Assembly: GCA_002315815.1 (NCBI GenBank) | Contig: DCIN01000035.1 | Location: 1 to 7,502 of the forward strand | Source of the DNA: Bacteroidales bacterium UBA1725 | Lineage (GTDB): Bacteria > Bacteroidota > Bacteroidia > Bacteroidales > UBA932 | Length of the DNA: 7,502 nt | Direction of reading: 5' to 3' | Part shown: piece after piece, positions 1 to 5,970 of the stretch | Position numbering within the stretch: position 1 is the stretch's first letter | Layout of the letters: each line of letters starts with the position of its first letter | Notes under the pieces: generated by a model | Told to the model about the DNA's origin: nothing | What the model saw: the letters and a program-made list of their open reading frames with translations, nothing else | The model's database searches: none | Position numbers and translations under genes: made by a program

Positions 1-2
1 AC

Positions 3-350
3 TCAACGGAGTGCACGATGTGCCGGGTATCAAAGTTCAGGCTGCATTATGATTCGCTGTACATCAAGTCAAGAGAGAGCGGCCGCTTTGCTCTGATGCT
101 TATGGTCTATTCAAAGGATATAGAAGGAATACCGTTGTCAAGAGTGATAGCGGATTTCAATTTCGGGATACCGGTGTATGTGGACGAGAAAAATACTTAT
201 CTTGAGGAGAATCCTCAGATACCCTCCGATTACAGGCTTCATTCGGTGTTCGTGGACGGGGAGGGGAGACCGGTGTTCGTGGGTGACCCGGGATGGAATC
301 CGAAGGTCAATGAACTGCTTGACAGTTATTTGGATACAACAACCCAATAA
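3..350 (+). CDS. Thioredoxin-like (TlpA/redoxin-type) protein, C-terminal part, cut by window edge
   Basis: This is the 3' part of a gene that begins left of the window. The frame stays open to base 3, and the ATG at 18 is not a start: it encodes the Met inside a Cys-Thr-Met-Cys motif (bases 12-23), which fits a thioredoxin-fold CxxC active site. The rest suits the C-terminal half of a TlpA-like domain: a strand with FALMLMVYS, a segment with FGIPVYVDE where the cis-Pro loop region would be, RLHSVFVDGEGRPVFVGDP resembling the last beta hairpin, and a closing helix with LLDSYLD. Proteins of this kind in Bacteroidota are usually exported or membrane-anchored thiol-disulfide proteins, but the N-terminus is missing, so location is inferred. 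The stop lies 11 nt before the first NVEALA-type gene, which suggests one operon and a possible role in thiol chemistry of the cysteine-rich proteins encoded next. The fold is fairly sure; the function is not. Confidence 0.72.
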   Translation, partial: STECTMCRVSKFRLHYDSLYIKSRESGRFALMLMVYSKDIEGIPLSRVIADFNFGIPVYVDEKNTYLEENPQIPSDYRLHSVFVDGEGRPVFVGDPGWNPKVNELLDSYLDTTTQ

Positions 351-361
351 ATATAGTTATT

Positions 362-688
362 ATGAAGAAAAAACTGTTAATTTCAGCCGTTTCAGCAATA
401 GTATTGCTTGCGGCAACTGCCCTTCTTGTCTTTAGGAACGATTGTAAATCTTTCTTTCCTTTATCCAAGAATATTGATGCTCTGACTAGCTGTGAGGGCC
501 CTGTCGCTTACTATCGGGCACCATGTATGCATGTTTGGTCTGCCGATAGTGATAACTCTCAGATGTTCCTTTTTTGTGGGCGGGACTACGATCCTTTTAT
601 GAAACCTGATAAGATTTATTCCTGCGAAATTGGTATTGGTACCCCATATAGTAGTGGAGAATGCATATTCGATGGATTCAAATATTGA
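362..688 (+). CDS. NVEALA-type small exported cysteine-rich protein (copy 1)
   Basis: A 108-residue protein with a short basic N-terminus (MKKK), a hydrophobic segment at about residues 5-24 and then, at residues 36-41, NIDALT, which matches the NVEALA motif that names a family of small exported proteins in Bacteroides relatives. The part after the motif has five cysteines (44, 55, 72, 88, 101), aromatic residues and no recognisable enzyme domain, so it is probably a small disulfide-bearing secreted or periplasmic protein. No function is known for the family. The gene starts 11 nt after the thioredoxin-like gene, and its last 28 nt overlap the start of the lipoprotein gene, so translation of the two is probably coupled. 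The start is the only ATG that gives a complete signal sequence. The motif is a variant, so family assignment rests on motif, leader and neighbour together. Confidence 0.75.
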   Translation: MKKKLLISAVSAIVLLAATALLVFRNDCKSFFPLSKNIDALTSCEGPVAYYRAPCMHVWSADSDNSQMFLFCGRDYDPFMKPDKIYSCEIGIGTPYSSGECIFDGFKY

Positions 689-1734
689 TTTGTGCGGGAA
701 CTATGCTTTCCTGCACATTGTCTGAAGAAGATATTTTTGACTTTCCTCTTTCTTCCGTTGATTTACCCAACGAACTTATTCCTCTTGTTCCAAATAAGTT
801 GAGTGATATTGAATTTGAGTTGAATAACTTTCAAATATGTGATTCCTTACTTATCGAATACAACAGTACCAAATCTTACGCTCTTACTGTTTTGAGTATT
901 AATTCCGGTGACACTCTCGTGAATTTGTGCCGCAAGGGTCGTGGTCCTGACGAGACTTTTTTTATTGCGCCTTATTATGATATAGTTAACGGAACAGCTC
1001 GCATAGTTGATTGTATGAATTCCAGATATTCTGAAATTGATTTATATGAGAGTATTCGAAACGGTTTCACTACTGTCAGACGCCATTCGTCCTTTGGAAA
1101 CCCGGGATTGAATCTGTATTACAGTACAAGACTTATCGGTGCTGATTCTCTGTTGTGCTATGACGGAAAGACGGTTCTGCAGACAAACTCTGTCAGTGCT
1201 CCTCCCACTTTTTCGATGTTTGATTTGAAGGACGGCCATTGTGTTGCTGAATATGGCCTCATAAGGATGAATTCTTTTGAACGCTTGCAAAAGGAATCTG
1301 ATGATAAACGTAATTATTTCCTCTTCAGAGATTGTACGATTCCTATGAATCATACACATTGTATCTGTTTCAATACTTTTCCTGTGGTGGCGTTCCTTGA
1401 CTACAGAACTGGAATGATTCACGGTATCAAGATTAATGGTTTACCTGGATTTGATATCAAAAATGAATTCTGTCAGTTCAGACAAGTTCTTTTTGATGGC
1501 AGCAACTTGTTGCTTCTATACATTGGCGTTCCTTCCACTCAACTTGCTCCTGGCGGTGATTACGGTTCAGTACATTCCAAAATTCTTCAGATGAATCTTG
1601 ATGGTTCAATTCAACATTGCTATGAATTGGACGGCTTGTATACACAATTCCAAATTAGTAATGGGATTGTCTATCTCAGAAAGGCAATTGATTCAAGTCA
1701 TCTGTATACCCTGGATATAAATAAAATCAGCTGA
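661..1734 (+). CDS. BF3164-like lipoprotein, predicted 6-bladed beta-propeller (copy 1)
   Basis: A 357-residue predicted lipoprotein. Residues 1-17 form a short signal peptide ending in MLS before Cys18, the likely lipidated residue. SEED follows closely (21-24), like the acidic export signal that sends Bacteroidota lipoproteins to the cell surface. The body matches the BF3164/TolB-like propeller family: SDIEF at 48-52, the family-typical CRKGRGPDE at 90-98, FDLKDG at 187-192 and repeated beta-strand units ending in hydrophobic-Asp-x-x-x-Gly turns. No catalytic motif is visible, and propellers of this type usually bind ligands or partners. The ATG at 661 lies inside the preceding small gene in another frame; no later start would keep the signal peptide. 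It is clearly homologous to the lipoprotein at 2114-3199. A role as receptor or partner of the small protein encoded just upstream is inferred from the repeated pairing. Confidence 0.82.
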   Translation: MHIRWIQILICAGTMLSCTLSEEDIFDFPLSSVDLPNELIPLVPNKLSDIEFELNNFQICDSLLIEYNSTKSYALTVLSINSGDTLVNLCRKGRGPDETFFIAPYYDIVNGTARIVDCMNSRYSEIDLYESIRNGFTTVRRHSSFGNPGLNLYYSTRLIGADSLLCYDGKTVLQTNSVSAPPTFSMFDLKDGHCVAEYGLIRMNSFERLQKESDDKRNYFLFRDCTIPMNHTHCICFNTFPVVAFLDYRTGMIHGIKINGLPGFDIKNEFCQFRQVLFDGSNLLLLYIGVPSTQLAPGGDYGSVHSKILQMNLDGSIQHCYELDGLYTQFQISNGIVYLRKAIDSSHLYTLDINKIS

Positions 1735-1835
1735 TGTTATCAGGCCTTATGTAATGTTGAAACACGTGCCTCTTTTTTTTCCATACGCATTTGTATGTTG
1801 TCCGTTTTAGAATTTTTAATATTATCTCATTCATT
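1735..1835 (+). other. Short spacer between the two peptide/lipoprotein modules
   Basis: This 101-nt gap is the only real break inside the left block. It contains a run of eight T at 1773-1780 preceded by a poor 4-bp inverted repeat (AGGC 1742-1745, GCCT 1768-1771) with a 22-nt loop, too weak to call a terminator with confidence. A TTTG at 1790-1793 has no properly spaced TAnnTTTG partner, so I see no convincing separate promoter. Readthrough from module 1 into module 2 is plausible, perhaps attenuated at the T-run. Confidence 0.3.
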
Positions 1836-2132
1836 ATGAAACATAATTTAATCATTATTCTTGTATCTTTCTTTTTGGTATCAATCTCGGTTGTTTGTTT
1901 TATGAGTGTTTTGTCGTCTCACAAATCCTTCCTTGATTTGAATGTCGAATCAATTGTCCACGCTGAAGAGTACACAATAGCTGAATGCATCATAGATTCA
2001 CAAGAAAAAGATCAGGTGTATGACAATTTCTGCGTTCGATACATCGTACCCGGCAGTCCAATCATATATACCTGTTACAATTCTTGGGGTTCTAAATCTG
2101 ATGAGCGTTTGGAATGTCTGAAAACTCAGTAA
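1836..2132 (+). CDS. NVEALA-type small exported cysteine-rich protein (copy 2)
   Basis: A 98-residue protein. I choose the ATG at 1836 because it gives a normal leader (MKHN, then a hydrophobic stretch to about residue 26). The in-frame ATG at 1791 adds 15 residues (MYVVRFRIFNIISFI) before that leader and reads into the spacer. LNVESIVHAEE at residues 35-45 is an NVEALA-like motif followed by an acidic step. The remainder has four cysteines (51, 66, 80, 94), enough for two disulfides, and no known domain. Copy 1 is alike in leader, motif position and cysteine richness, but the sequence after the motif does not align well, so the two products may do different jobs or be under diversifying selection. 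The last 19 nt overlap the start of the second lipoprotein gene, the same layout as copy 1. Function unknown. Confidence 0.72.
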   Translation: MKHNLIIILVSFFLVSISVVCFMSVLSSHKSFLDLNVESIVHAEEYTIAECIIDSQEKDQVYDNFCVRYIVPGSPIIYTCYNSWGSKSDERLECLKTQ

Positions 2133-3199
2133 GGCTCCTGTTTTTCGTGGCAGGCCTGATTATGATTCAGGCCTGTCGTGATATTGATGAGAAGGTACTC
2201 TTCAATTATCCTGTTGATGTTGTTGAGATGCCCGCGATTATGGGGAATCTGGTCCCTGAGCAGATGTCTGATATTGAGTTCCCCTCTACTGTGTTTACAA
2301 TGGTAGGTGACACGTTGATGATTCAATATACACCGTCCATTGAGTATTTCTTTTCTTTAATAAATGTAAACACCGGTGAGACGATAAGCCCATTATGCTT
2401 TCGTGGCAGAGGTCCTGGTGAAATGCTTTCCCCTGCTCCTGATATTGATATCTATGATGGTTTTGCCCATGTAATAGATGGGGAGAAAGCGACATATTAT
2501 AAGATTGATATAGAAAAGAGCTTGGAAATCAAAACTACCAGCATTGTAGATACTAAATTTCAGTTGGAGGGTAAAAACAATTTCATTTGTTATGCCGTTA
2601 TGGCTCTTGATGATAAATTGGTGTGTCTTGATACACAGATTAAAACGCCCAATGAACTCTATGGCCCTTCTTTTTTCTCTGTTTTCGATTTGAAAGATGG
2701 GCGTCATATTGCAGATTATCATCCATTTGGCCAGATTCCGCTCAAAGATGAACATTATATGAAAGTTCGTGTTCAACAGATTCTTTCTTTGCGGTGTGCA
2801 TCCAACAAATCAAGCGGAAAGATTTGCTTCGCACATTATCTCACGCCTCAAATCGGTTTTCTGGATTGCGAAACCGGCAACGTACGGGGAATTCGATTCG
2901 GCCGGAAATTAAAGACAAGTATAAGAAAGCCCGTAACCAACTTCTGTTCAATATGCTCGGATGAGGACAATATCTATGCTCTGTTCCTTGGCATCAAGAA
3001 AGGTGAAGAAAACTATGAGTCCAAACTGATGGTGATTGATTGGGAAGGAAATGTGAGGGGTTTCTTCAAACTTGACGGACCATATACCTCAATCAGTAAG
3101 AGTGACAGTACATTGTATTTGTTCCGTAGTGACAAGCCTCTGAAATTGTTCAGAATGCCTCTTGCTGATGTTTCTGCTACCCTGTCACCTTGTTCCTGA
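2114..3199 (+). CDS. BF3164-like lipoprotein, predicted 6-bladed beta-propeller (copy 2)
   Basis: A 361-residue lipoprotein homologous to the one at 661-1734. The signal peptide runs to Ala20 (hydrophobic segment VRLLFFVAGLIMIQA) with Cys21 as the lipid-attachment residue. DIDE at 23-26 gives an acidic start to the mature protein, consistent with surface display but weaker than in copy 1. Shared landmarks are MSDIEF (51-56), CFRGRGPGE (95-103) and FDLKDG (191-196). Later in the chain come a FLDCETG turn matching FLDYRTG in copy 1, and LDGPYTSIS matching LDGLYTQFQIS. These place it in the TolB-like propeller group named after Bacteroides fragilis BF3164. The ATG at 2114 overlaps the upstream small gene by 19 nt, which suggests translational coupling. 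It is the last gene before the terminator at 3226. No enzymatic residues are visible; ligand or peptide binding is the best inference. Confidence 0.82.
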   Translation: MSENSVRLLFFVAGLIMIQACRDIDEKVLFNYPVDVVEMPAIMGNLVPEQMSDIEFPSTVFTMVGDTLMIQYTPSIEYFFSLINVNTGETISPLCFRGRGPGEMLSPAPDIDIYDGFAHVIDGEKATYYKIDIEKSLEIKTTSIVDTKFQLEGKNNFICYAVMALDDKLVCLDTQIKTPNELYGPSFFSVFDLKDGRHIADYHPFGQIPLKDEHYMKVRVQQILSLRCASNKSSGKICFAHYLTPQIGFLDCETGNVRGIRFGRKLKTSIRKPVTNFCSICSDEDNIYALFLGIKKGEENYESKLMVIDWEGNVRGFFKLDGPYTSISKSDSTLYLFRSDKPLKLFRMPLADVSATLSPCS

Positions 3200-3225
3200 A
3201 ATAAACAAAAACGAAGTGTATTTGC

Positions 3226-3256
3226 AATCGGTCCGGATTGTCCGGGCCGATTTTTT
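3226..3256 (+). terminator. Rho-independent terminator after the lipoprotein block
   Basis: ATCGGTCCGGA at 3227-3237 pairs with TCCGGGCCGAT at 3241-3251 over 11 bp with a single G-U pair and a TTG loop. It is followed directly by six T (3251-3256), and an extra A-T pair can form at the base. It begins 27 nt after the stop of the second lipoprotein gene and ends the left transcription unit. Confidence 0.9.
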
Positions 3257-3552
3257 CATCGCGATGGTTTACAATGAACCTTTGACTTCAAGATAGTCCA
3301 CAAACAGCGACTTGATATCAAATTCTAAGATGGTTTTGTTCTCGACTGGGTGGGGTCATTATTATATCGGCCTACGGGTTCAACAATACTTCGGCGTAGA
3401 TGGTCAATAGGGTTCAGTTTAAGGGGTCACTCGCGCGCGGATTTTCCACTTGTCTGTATATTATTGTGTCGCCATTCTTGTATCCTGCATTCCCGAAATA
3501 ATTCATAACGAGAACAATTTGTGCCCTATGTGATTTTGTGGTCAAGTGGGGC
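3257..3552. other. Gene-free spacer with repeat array and two minus-strand coding-like scraps
   Basis: No ORF with a credible start and family match is present on either strand. The centre (3352-3430) carries a degenerate array resembling an insertion-sequence end, listed separately. To its left, the minus strand reads 28 codons without a stop (about 3354 down to the TAA at 3271-3269) and contains KTILEFDIKSLFVDYLEVKG. To its right, minus-strand 3506-3414 reads ATG to TGA for 30 residues, with NYFGNAGYKNGDTIIYRQ. Both have a protein-like pattern but are too short to assign. They may be remnants of one decayed gene interrupted by the repeat, or chance. Confidence 0.35.
3352..3430. repeat. Degenerate ~24-bp iteron array, possible IS21-type insertion-sequence end
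   Basis: GGGGTCA (3352-3358), GGGTTCA (3376-3382), ATGGTCA (3400-3406) and GGGGTCA (3423-3429) share a TCA core spaced 24, 24 and 23 bp apart; an extra GGGTTCA lies at 3410-3416. The first two units also share the downstream pattern T-C-G-G-C-x-T-A (TCGGCCTA at 3367-3374, TCGGCGTA at 3391-3398). Multiple phased repeats of this kind are known at the ends of IS21-family elements, where the IstA transposase binds. No istA or istB coding sequence is in the window, so this would be a remnant or solo end. The repeats are seen directly; the IS21 link is inference from recalled similarity. Confidence 0.45.
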
Positions 3553-3583
3553 TTTGAAATAGTAAAAACTTATACTATATTTG
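3553..3583 (+). promoter_or_regulatory. Bacteroidota-type promoter driving the VOC-oxoamine synthase operon
   Basis: TTTG at 3553-3556 (-33 element) and TATATTTG at 3576-3583 (-7 element, fitting TAnnTTTG) are separated by 19 nt, which matches the Bacteroides consensus in sequence and spacing. Transcription should start near 3589, leaving an A-rich leader of about 20 nt before the ATG at 3612. No operator-like inverted repeat overlaps it. Confidence 0.82.
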
Positions 3584-3611
3584 CGCCAACTAAATCGTAA
3601 ACGCATATACA

Positions 3612-4676
3612 ATGAAAGCATATACTATTTCTGCAATCCAGCAAATCGGTGTCGGAACGATGAACTTCAGGCAGTCTTGGGACTGGTATATCAAGATGTT
3701 CGGTTTCGATGTCAAGATTCTTGAGGACGATACAGTTGCTGAGAGAATGTTGCCCTATACCGGCGGTAAGGCCCAGAAAAGGCACGCCTGTATTGCCGTC
3801 AATCTGCAGGGCGGTGGCGGACTCGAAATCTGGCAGTATTCAGAACGGACTCCGCAGCCTCCTTCGTTCAGGATTGCTGTCGGTGATACAGGTGTTTTTG
3901 CTGCCAAAATCGGCTGCCTTGATGTCAGGGCCTTTCATTCTGAACTTTCGGCCAAGGGCTGCAAATGTTCACCGGTTTCGGAAGACCCGTCTTCCTCGCC
4001 CTGTTTCTATGTGGAGGATGATTTCGGAAACACTTTCCAGATTGTCTGCAACGCCGAGCCCTTTATCAAGGACGGCAAACTCTGCTGCGGAATTGCGGGG
4101 GCTCTTGTCGGCGTCACTGATATGCAGCGTTCTCTGAAGTTTTATCAGGAAGTGCTTGGGTATGACAGAATTGTTTATGATGTGAGCGGGAATTTCAGCG
4201 ACTGGAGCCTGATGCCCGGTTCTTCTGAGCGTTACCGTCGTGTTCTTCTGGCCAGGAGCGGAAGCCCGGTAGGAGCATTCTCGGGACTCCTTGGATCAAA
4301 CACTGTCGAGCTTGTCCAGGCTATGGACCGTGTCCCGCGCAAGATATTCGAAGGTCGCTACTGGGGCGACCCGGGTTTCATCCAGATTTGCTATGATGTG
4401 ACTGGAATGGACGCGCTCAAAGAATTCTGTGAATCAAGTGGTTGTCCTTTCACCGTCGACAGTTGCCCGAACGGAGAGGAGTTCGATATGGGCGAAGCCT
4501 CCGGACGTTTCACATACATAGAGGATCCCGACGGGTCGCTAATCGAATTCGTGGAGACCCACAAGGTACCGGTGGCGGCCAGACTGGGTCTTTTCATCGA
4601 TATGGACAGGAGAAACAGGCTCAAGCCTCTCCCCAAGTTCCTTTTCAGGCTTATGGGACTGGTTTCGAGACAATAA
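3612..4676 (+). CDS. Two-domain VOC superfamily (glyoxalase/dioxygenase fold) protein
   Basis: A 354-residue protein with two successive vicinal-oxygen-chelate domains, about residues 8-147 and 160-316. Each shows the start pattern of a VOC module (VGTMNFRQSWDWYIKMFGFD at 14-33; VGVTDMQRSLKFYQEVLGYD at 166-185). Both end in the typical D-x-x-G-x strand (DDFGNTFQIV at 136-145; DPDGSLIEFVE at 305-315). Candidate metal ligands are Glu72 (LEIWQY), Glu233 (VELVQ) and Glu312 (IEF). The first-strand position has Gln10/Gln11 in domain 1 but no clear His or Gln in domain 2, so metal binding may be incomplete. A basic tail (about 320-354) lies outside the fold. VOC proteins include glyoxalases, extradiol and 4-hydroxyphenylpyruvate dioxygenases and isomerases, and the substrate cannot be read from sequence. 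It is the first gene after the promoter and 10 nt ahead of the oxoamine synthase gene, so a shared pathway is likely. Confidence 0.85.
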   Translation: MKAYTISAIQQIGVGTMNFRQSWDWYIKMFGFDVKILEDDTVAERMLPYTGGKAQKRHACIAVNLQGGGGLEIWQYSERTPQPPSFRIAVGDTGVFAAKIGCLDVRAFHSELSAKGCKCSPVSEDPSSSPCFYVEDDFGNTFQIVCNAEPFIKDGKLCCGIAGALVGVTDMQRSLKFYQEVLGYDRIVYDVSGNFSDWSLMPGSSERYRRVLLARSGSPVGAFSGLLGSNTVELVQAMDRVPRKIFEGRYWGDPGFIQICYDVTGMDALKEFCESSGCPFTVDSCPNGEEFDMGEASGRFTYIEDPDGSLIEFVETHKVPVAARLGLFIDMDRRNRLKPLPKFLFRLMGLVSRQ

Positions 4677-4686
4677 TAAAACGATT

Positions 4687-5952
4687 ATGCAGAAAGACAT
4701 TTTTCAGAAAATCCGCGAATCCTCGGGCGGTCCTATCGGTCAGTACAGGGAGAAAGCCGACGGGTATTTTGCGTTTCCCAAGCTGGAGGGCGAACTGGGA
4801 CCTTATATGAAGTTCAACGGTCAGGATGTTCTGTGCTGGAGTCTCAACAATTATCTCGGGCTTGCCAACCATCCCGAAATAAGAAAAGTGGATGCCGAAG
4901 CCGCTGCCCGCTGGGGTATGGCCTATCCTATGGGAAGCCGTATGATGACAGGACAGACAGCTCTTCACGAGAAGTTCGAGGGAAGTCTTGCGACCTTCGA
5001 AAAGAAAGAGGCGGCATTTCTCTTCAATTTCGGCTACCAGGGCATACTTTCCACAATAGATTCGCTGGTGAGCCGTCACGATGTCATAGTCTATGATGCT
5101 GAGTGTCACGCCTGCCTTCTGGATGGAATACGCCTCCACATTGGAGAGAAATACAAGTTCAGACACAATGACATAGGAGACTGCGACCGTGTGCTTGCCA
5201 AGGCGACTAAGATTGCGGAGGAAAGTGGCGGGGGCATTCTTGTCATTACCGAGGGAGTCTTCGGGATGACGGGAGCCCTGGGCATACTCGACCAGATTGT
5301 GGCATTGAAGAAGAAATACAGTTTCCGGTTTATGATTGACGACGCTCACGGCTTCGGGGTTATGGGACCTCACGGAAGGGGTACTTCGGAACATTTCGGA
5401 GTGATGGACGGAGTTGACATATATATTGGAGCCTATGCAAAGTCAATGGCCACCATAGGTGGTTTCGTGGCTTCCGAGAAGGATATCATCACCTATCTCC
5501 GCTACAATATGCGATCCCAGATGTATGCCAAGGCTCTCCCTATGCCTGTCGTGGAAGGTTGCATCAAGCGTCTGGAGATTATCGACAGCCCGGAAGGAGA
5601 CAGGCGCAGGGCTCATCTCTGGGAAGTGACGAGAAGATTGCAGAATGGTTTCCGTGAACTTGGCTACGAAATAGGTCCGGCTGAGGCTTGTGTCACCCCC
5701 GTGCATCTCAAGTGCGGCATCAACCAAGCTACCAACATCGCTGTGGATCTCCGTGAAAACTATCATATCTTCTGCTCCATAGTGACTTATCCTGTCATTC
5801 CTCCGGGAATGCTCATTTTCCGTATCATTCCCACGGCGGCCCACAGCATCGAGGACGTGGACAGGACTCTTGCCGCGTTCAAGGCTATCAAGTCAAGGCT
5901 TGAACGCGGAGAATATGACGGAGAAATGGCCGACAAGGCCTTGATAAAGTGA
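4687..5952 (+). CDS. PLP-dependent alpha-oxoamine synthase (SPT / AONS / cysteate acyltransferase family)
   Basis: A 421-residue fold-type I PLP enzyme that would condense an amino acid with an acyl thioester, with loss of CO2, to give an aminoketone. Family landmarks are NNYLGL (54-59, as NDYLGL in BioF), GSRMMTGQTALHEKFE (83-98), His141 in DAECHACLLDG (cofactor-stacking His), the HND motif at 160-162, TEGVFGMTG (188-196), the cofactor-binding Asp218 in DDAHGFGVMG, and the Schiff-base lysine Lys252 in GAYAKSMATIGGF. All expected catalytic residues are present. Recalled classical Bacteroides serine palmitoyltransferase reads differently around GSR and CDDRDHAS, so this is more likely a paralogous Bacteroidota clade. 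Candidates are an SPT-like enzyme, a cysteate acyltransferase for sulfonolipids, or an untested substrate; BioF and 2-amino-3-ketobutyrate ligase are less likely given the SDR next door. It is cytoplasmic. It starts 10 nt after the VOC gene and ends 18 nt before the SDR gene. The family is certain, the substrate open. Confidence 0.9.
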   Translation: MQKDIFQKIRESSGGPIGQYREKADGYFAFPKLEGELGPYMKFNGQDVLCWSLNNYLGLANHPEIRKVDAEAAARWGMAYPMGSRMMTGQTALHEKFEGSLATFEKKEAAFLFNFGYQGILSTIDSLVSRHDVIVYDAECHACLLDGIRLHIGEKYKFRHNDIGDCDRVLAKATKIAEESGGGILVITEGVFGMTGALGILDQIVALKKKYSFRFMIDDAHGFGVMGPHGRGTSEHFGVMDGVDIYIGAYAKSMATIGGFVASEKDIITYLRYNMRSQMYAKALPMPVVEGCIKRLEIIDSPEGDRRRAHLWEVTRRLQNGFRELGYEIGPAEACVTPVHLKCGINQATNIAVDLRENYHIFCSIVTYPVIPPGMLIFRIIPTAAHSIEDVDRTLAAFKAIKSRLERGEYDGEMADKALIK

Positions 5953-5970
5953 TTCAGCGGTACAGTTGAA

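Noticed and set aside
1742..1780. Possible terminator between the two peptide/lipoprotein modules
   Set aside because: There is a T-run, but the stem is only 4 bp with a 22-nt loop, far weaker than the real terminator at 3226-3256.
1791..1835. Upstream ATG that would lengthen the second NVEALA-type protein by 15 residues
   Set aside because: It puts extra sequence before an otherwise normal basic-hydrophobic leader; the ATG at 1836 matches the layout of copy 1.
3571..3634. Near-repeat TATACTAT at the promoter (3571) and early in the VOC gene (3621), plus GCATATAC at 3603 and 3618
   Set aside because: Short AT-rich matches around a promoter and start codon are likely chance, with no symmetry or further copies.
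3709..4137. Second-frame ORF (142 residues) inside the VOC gene
   Set aside because: It overlaps conserved VOC strands in another frame and has no leader, domain or independent start context.
4651..5394. Long minus-strand ORF (247 residues) opposite the oxoamine synthase gene
   Set aside because: It is antisense to a gene with all its catalytic motifs, has no recognisable domain, and such shadows are common opposite GC-richer genes.
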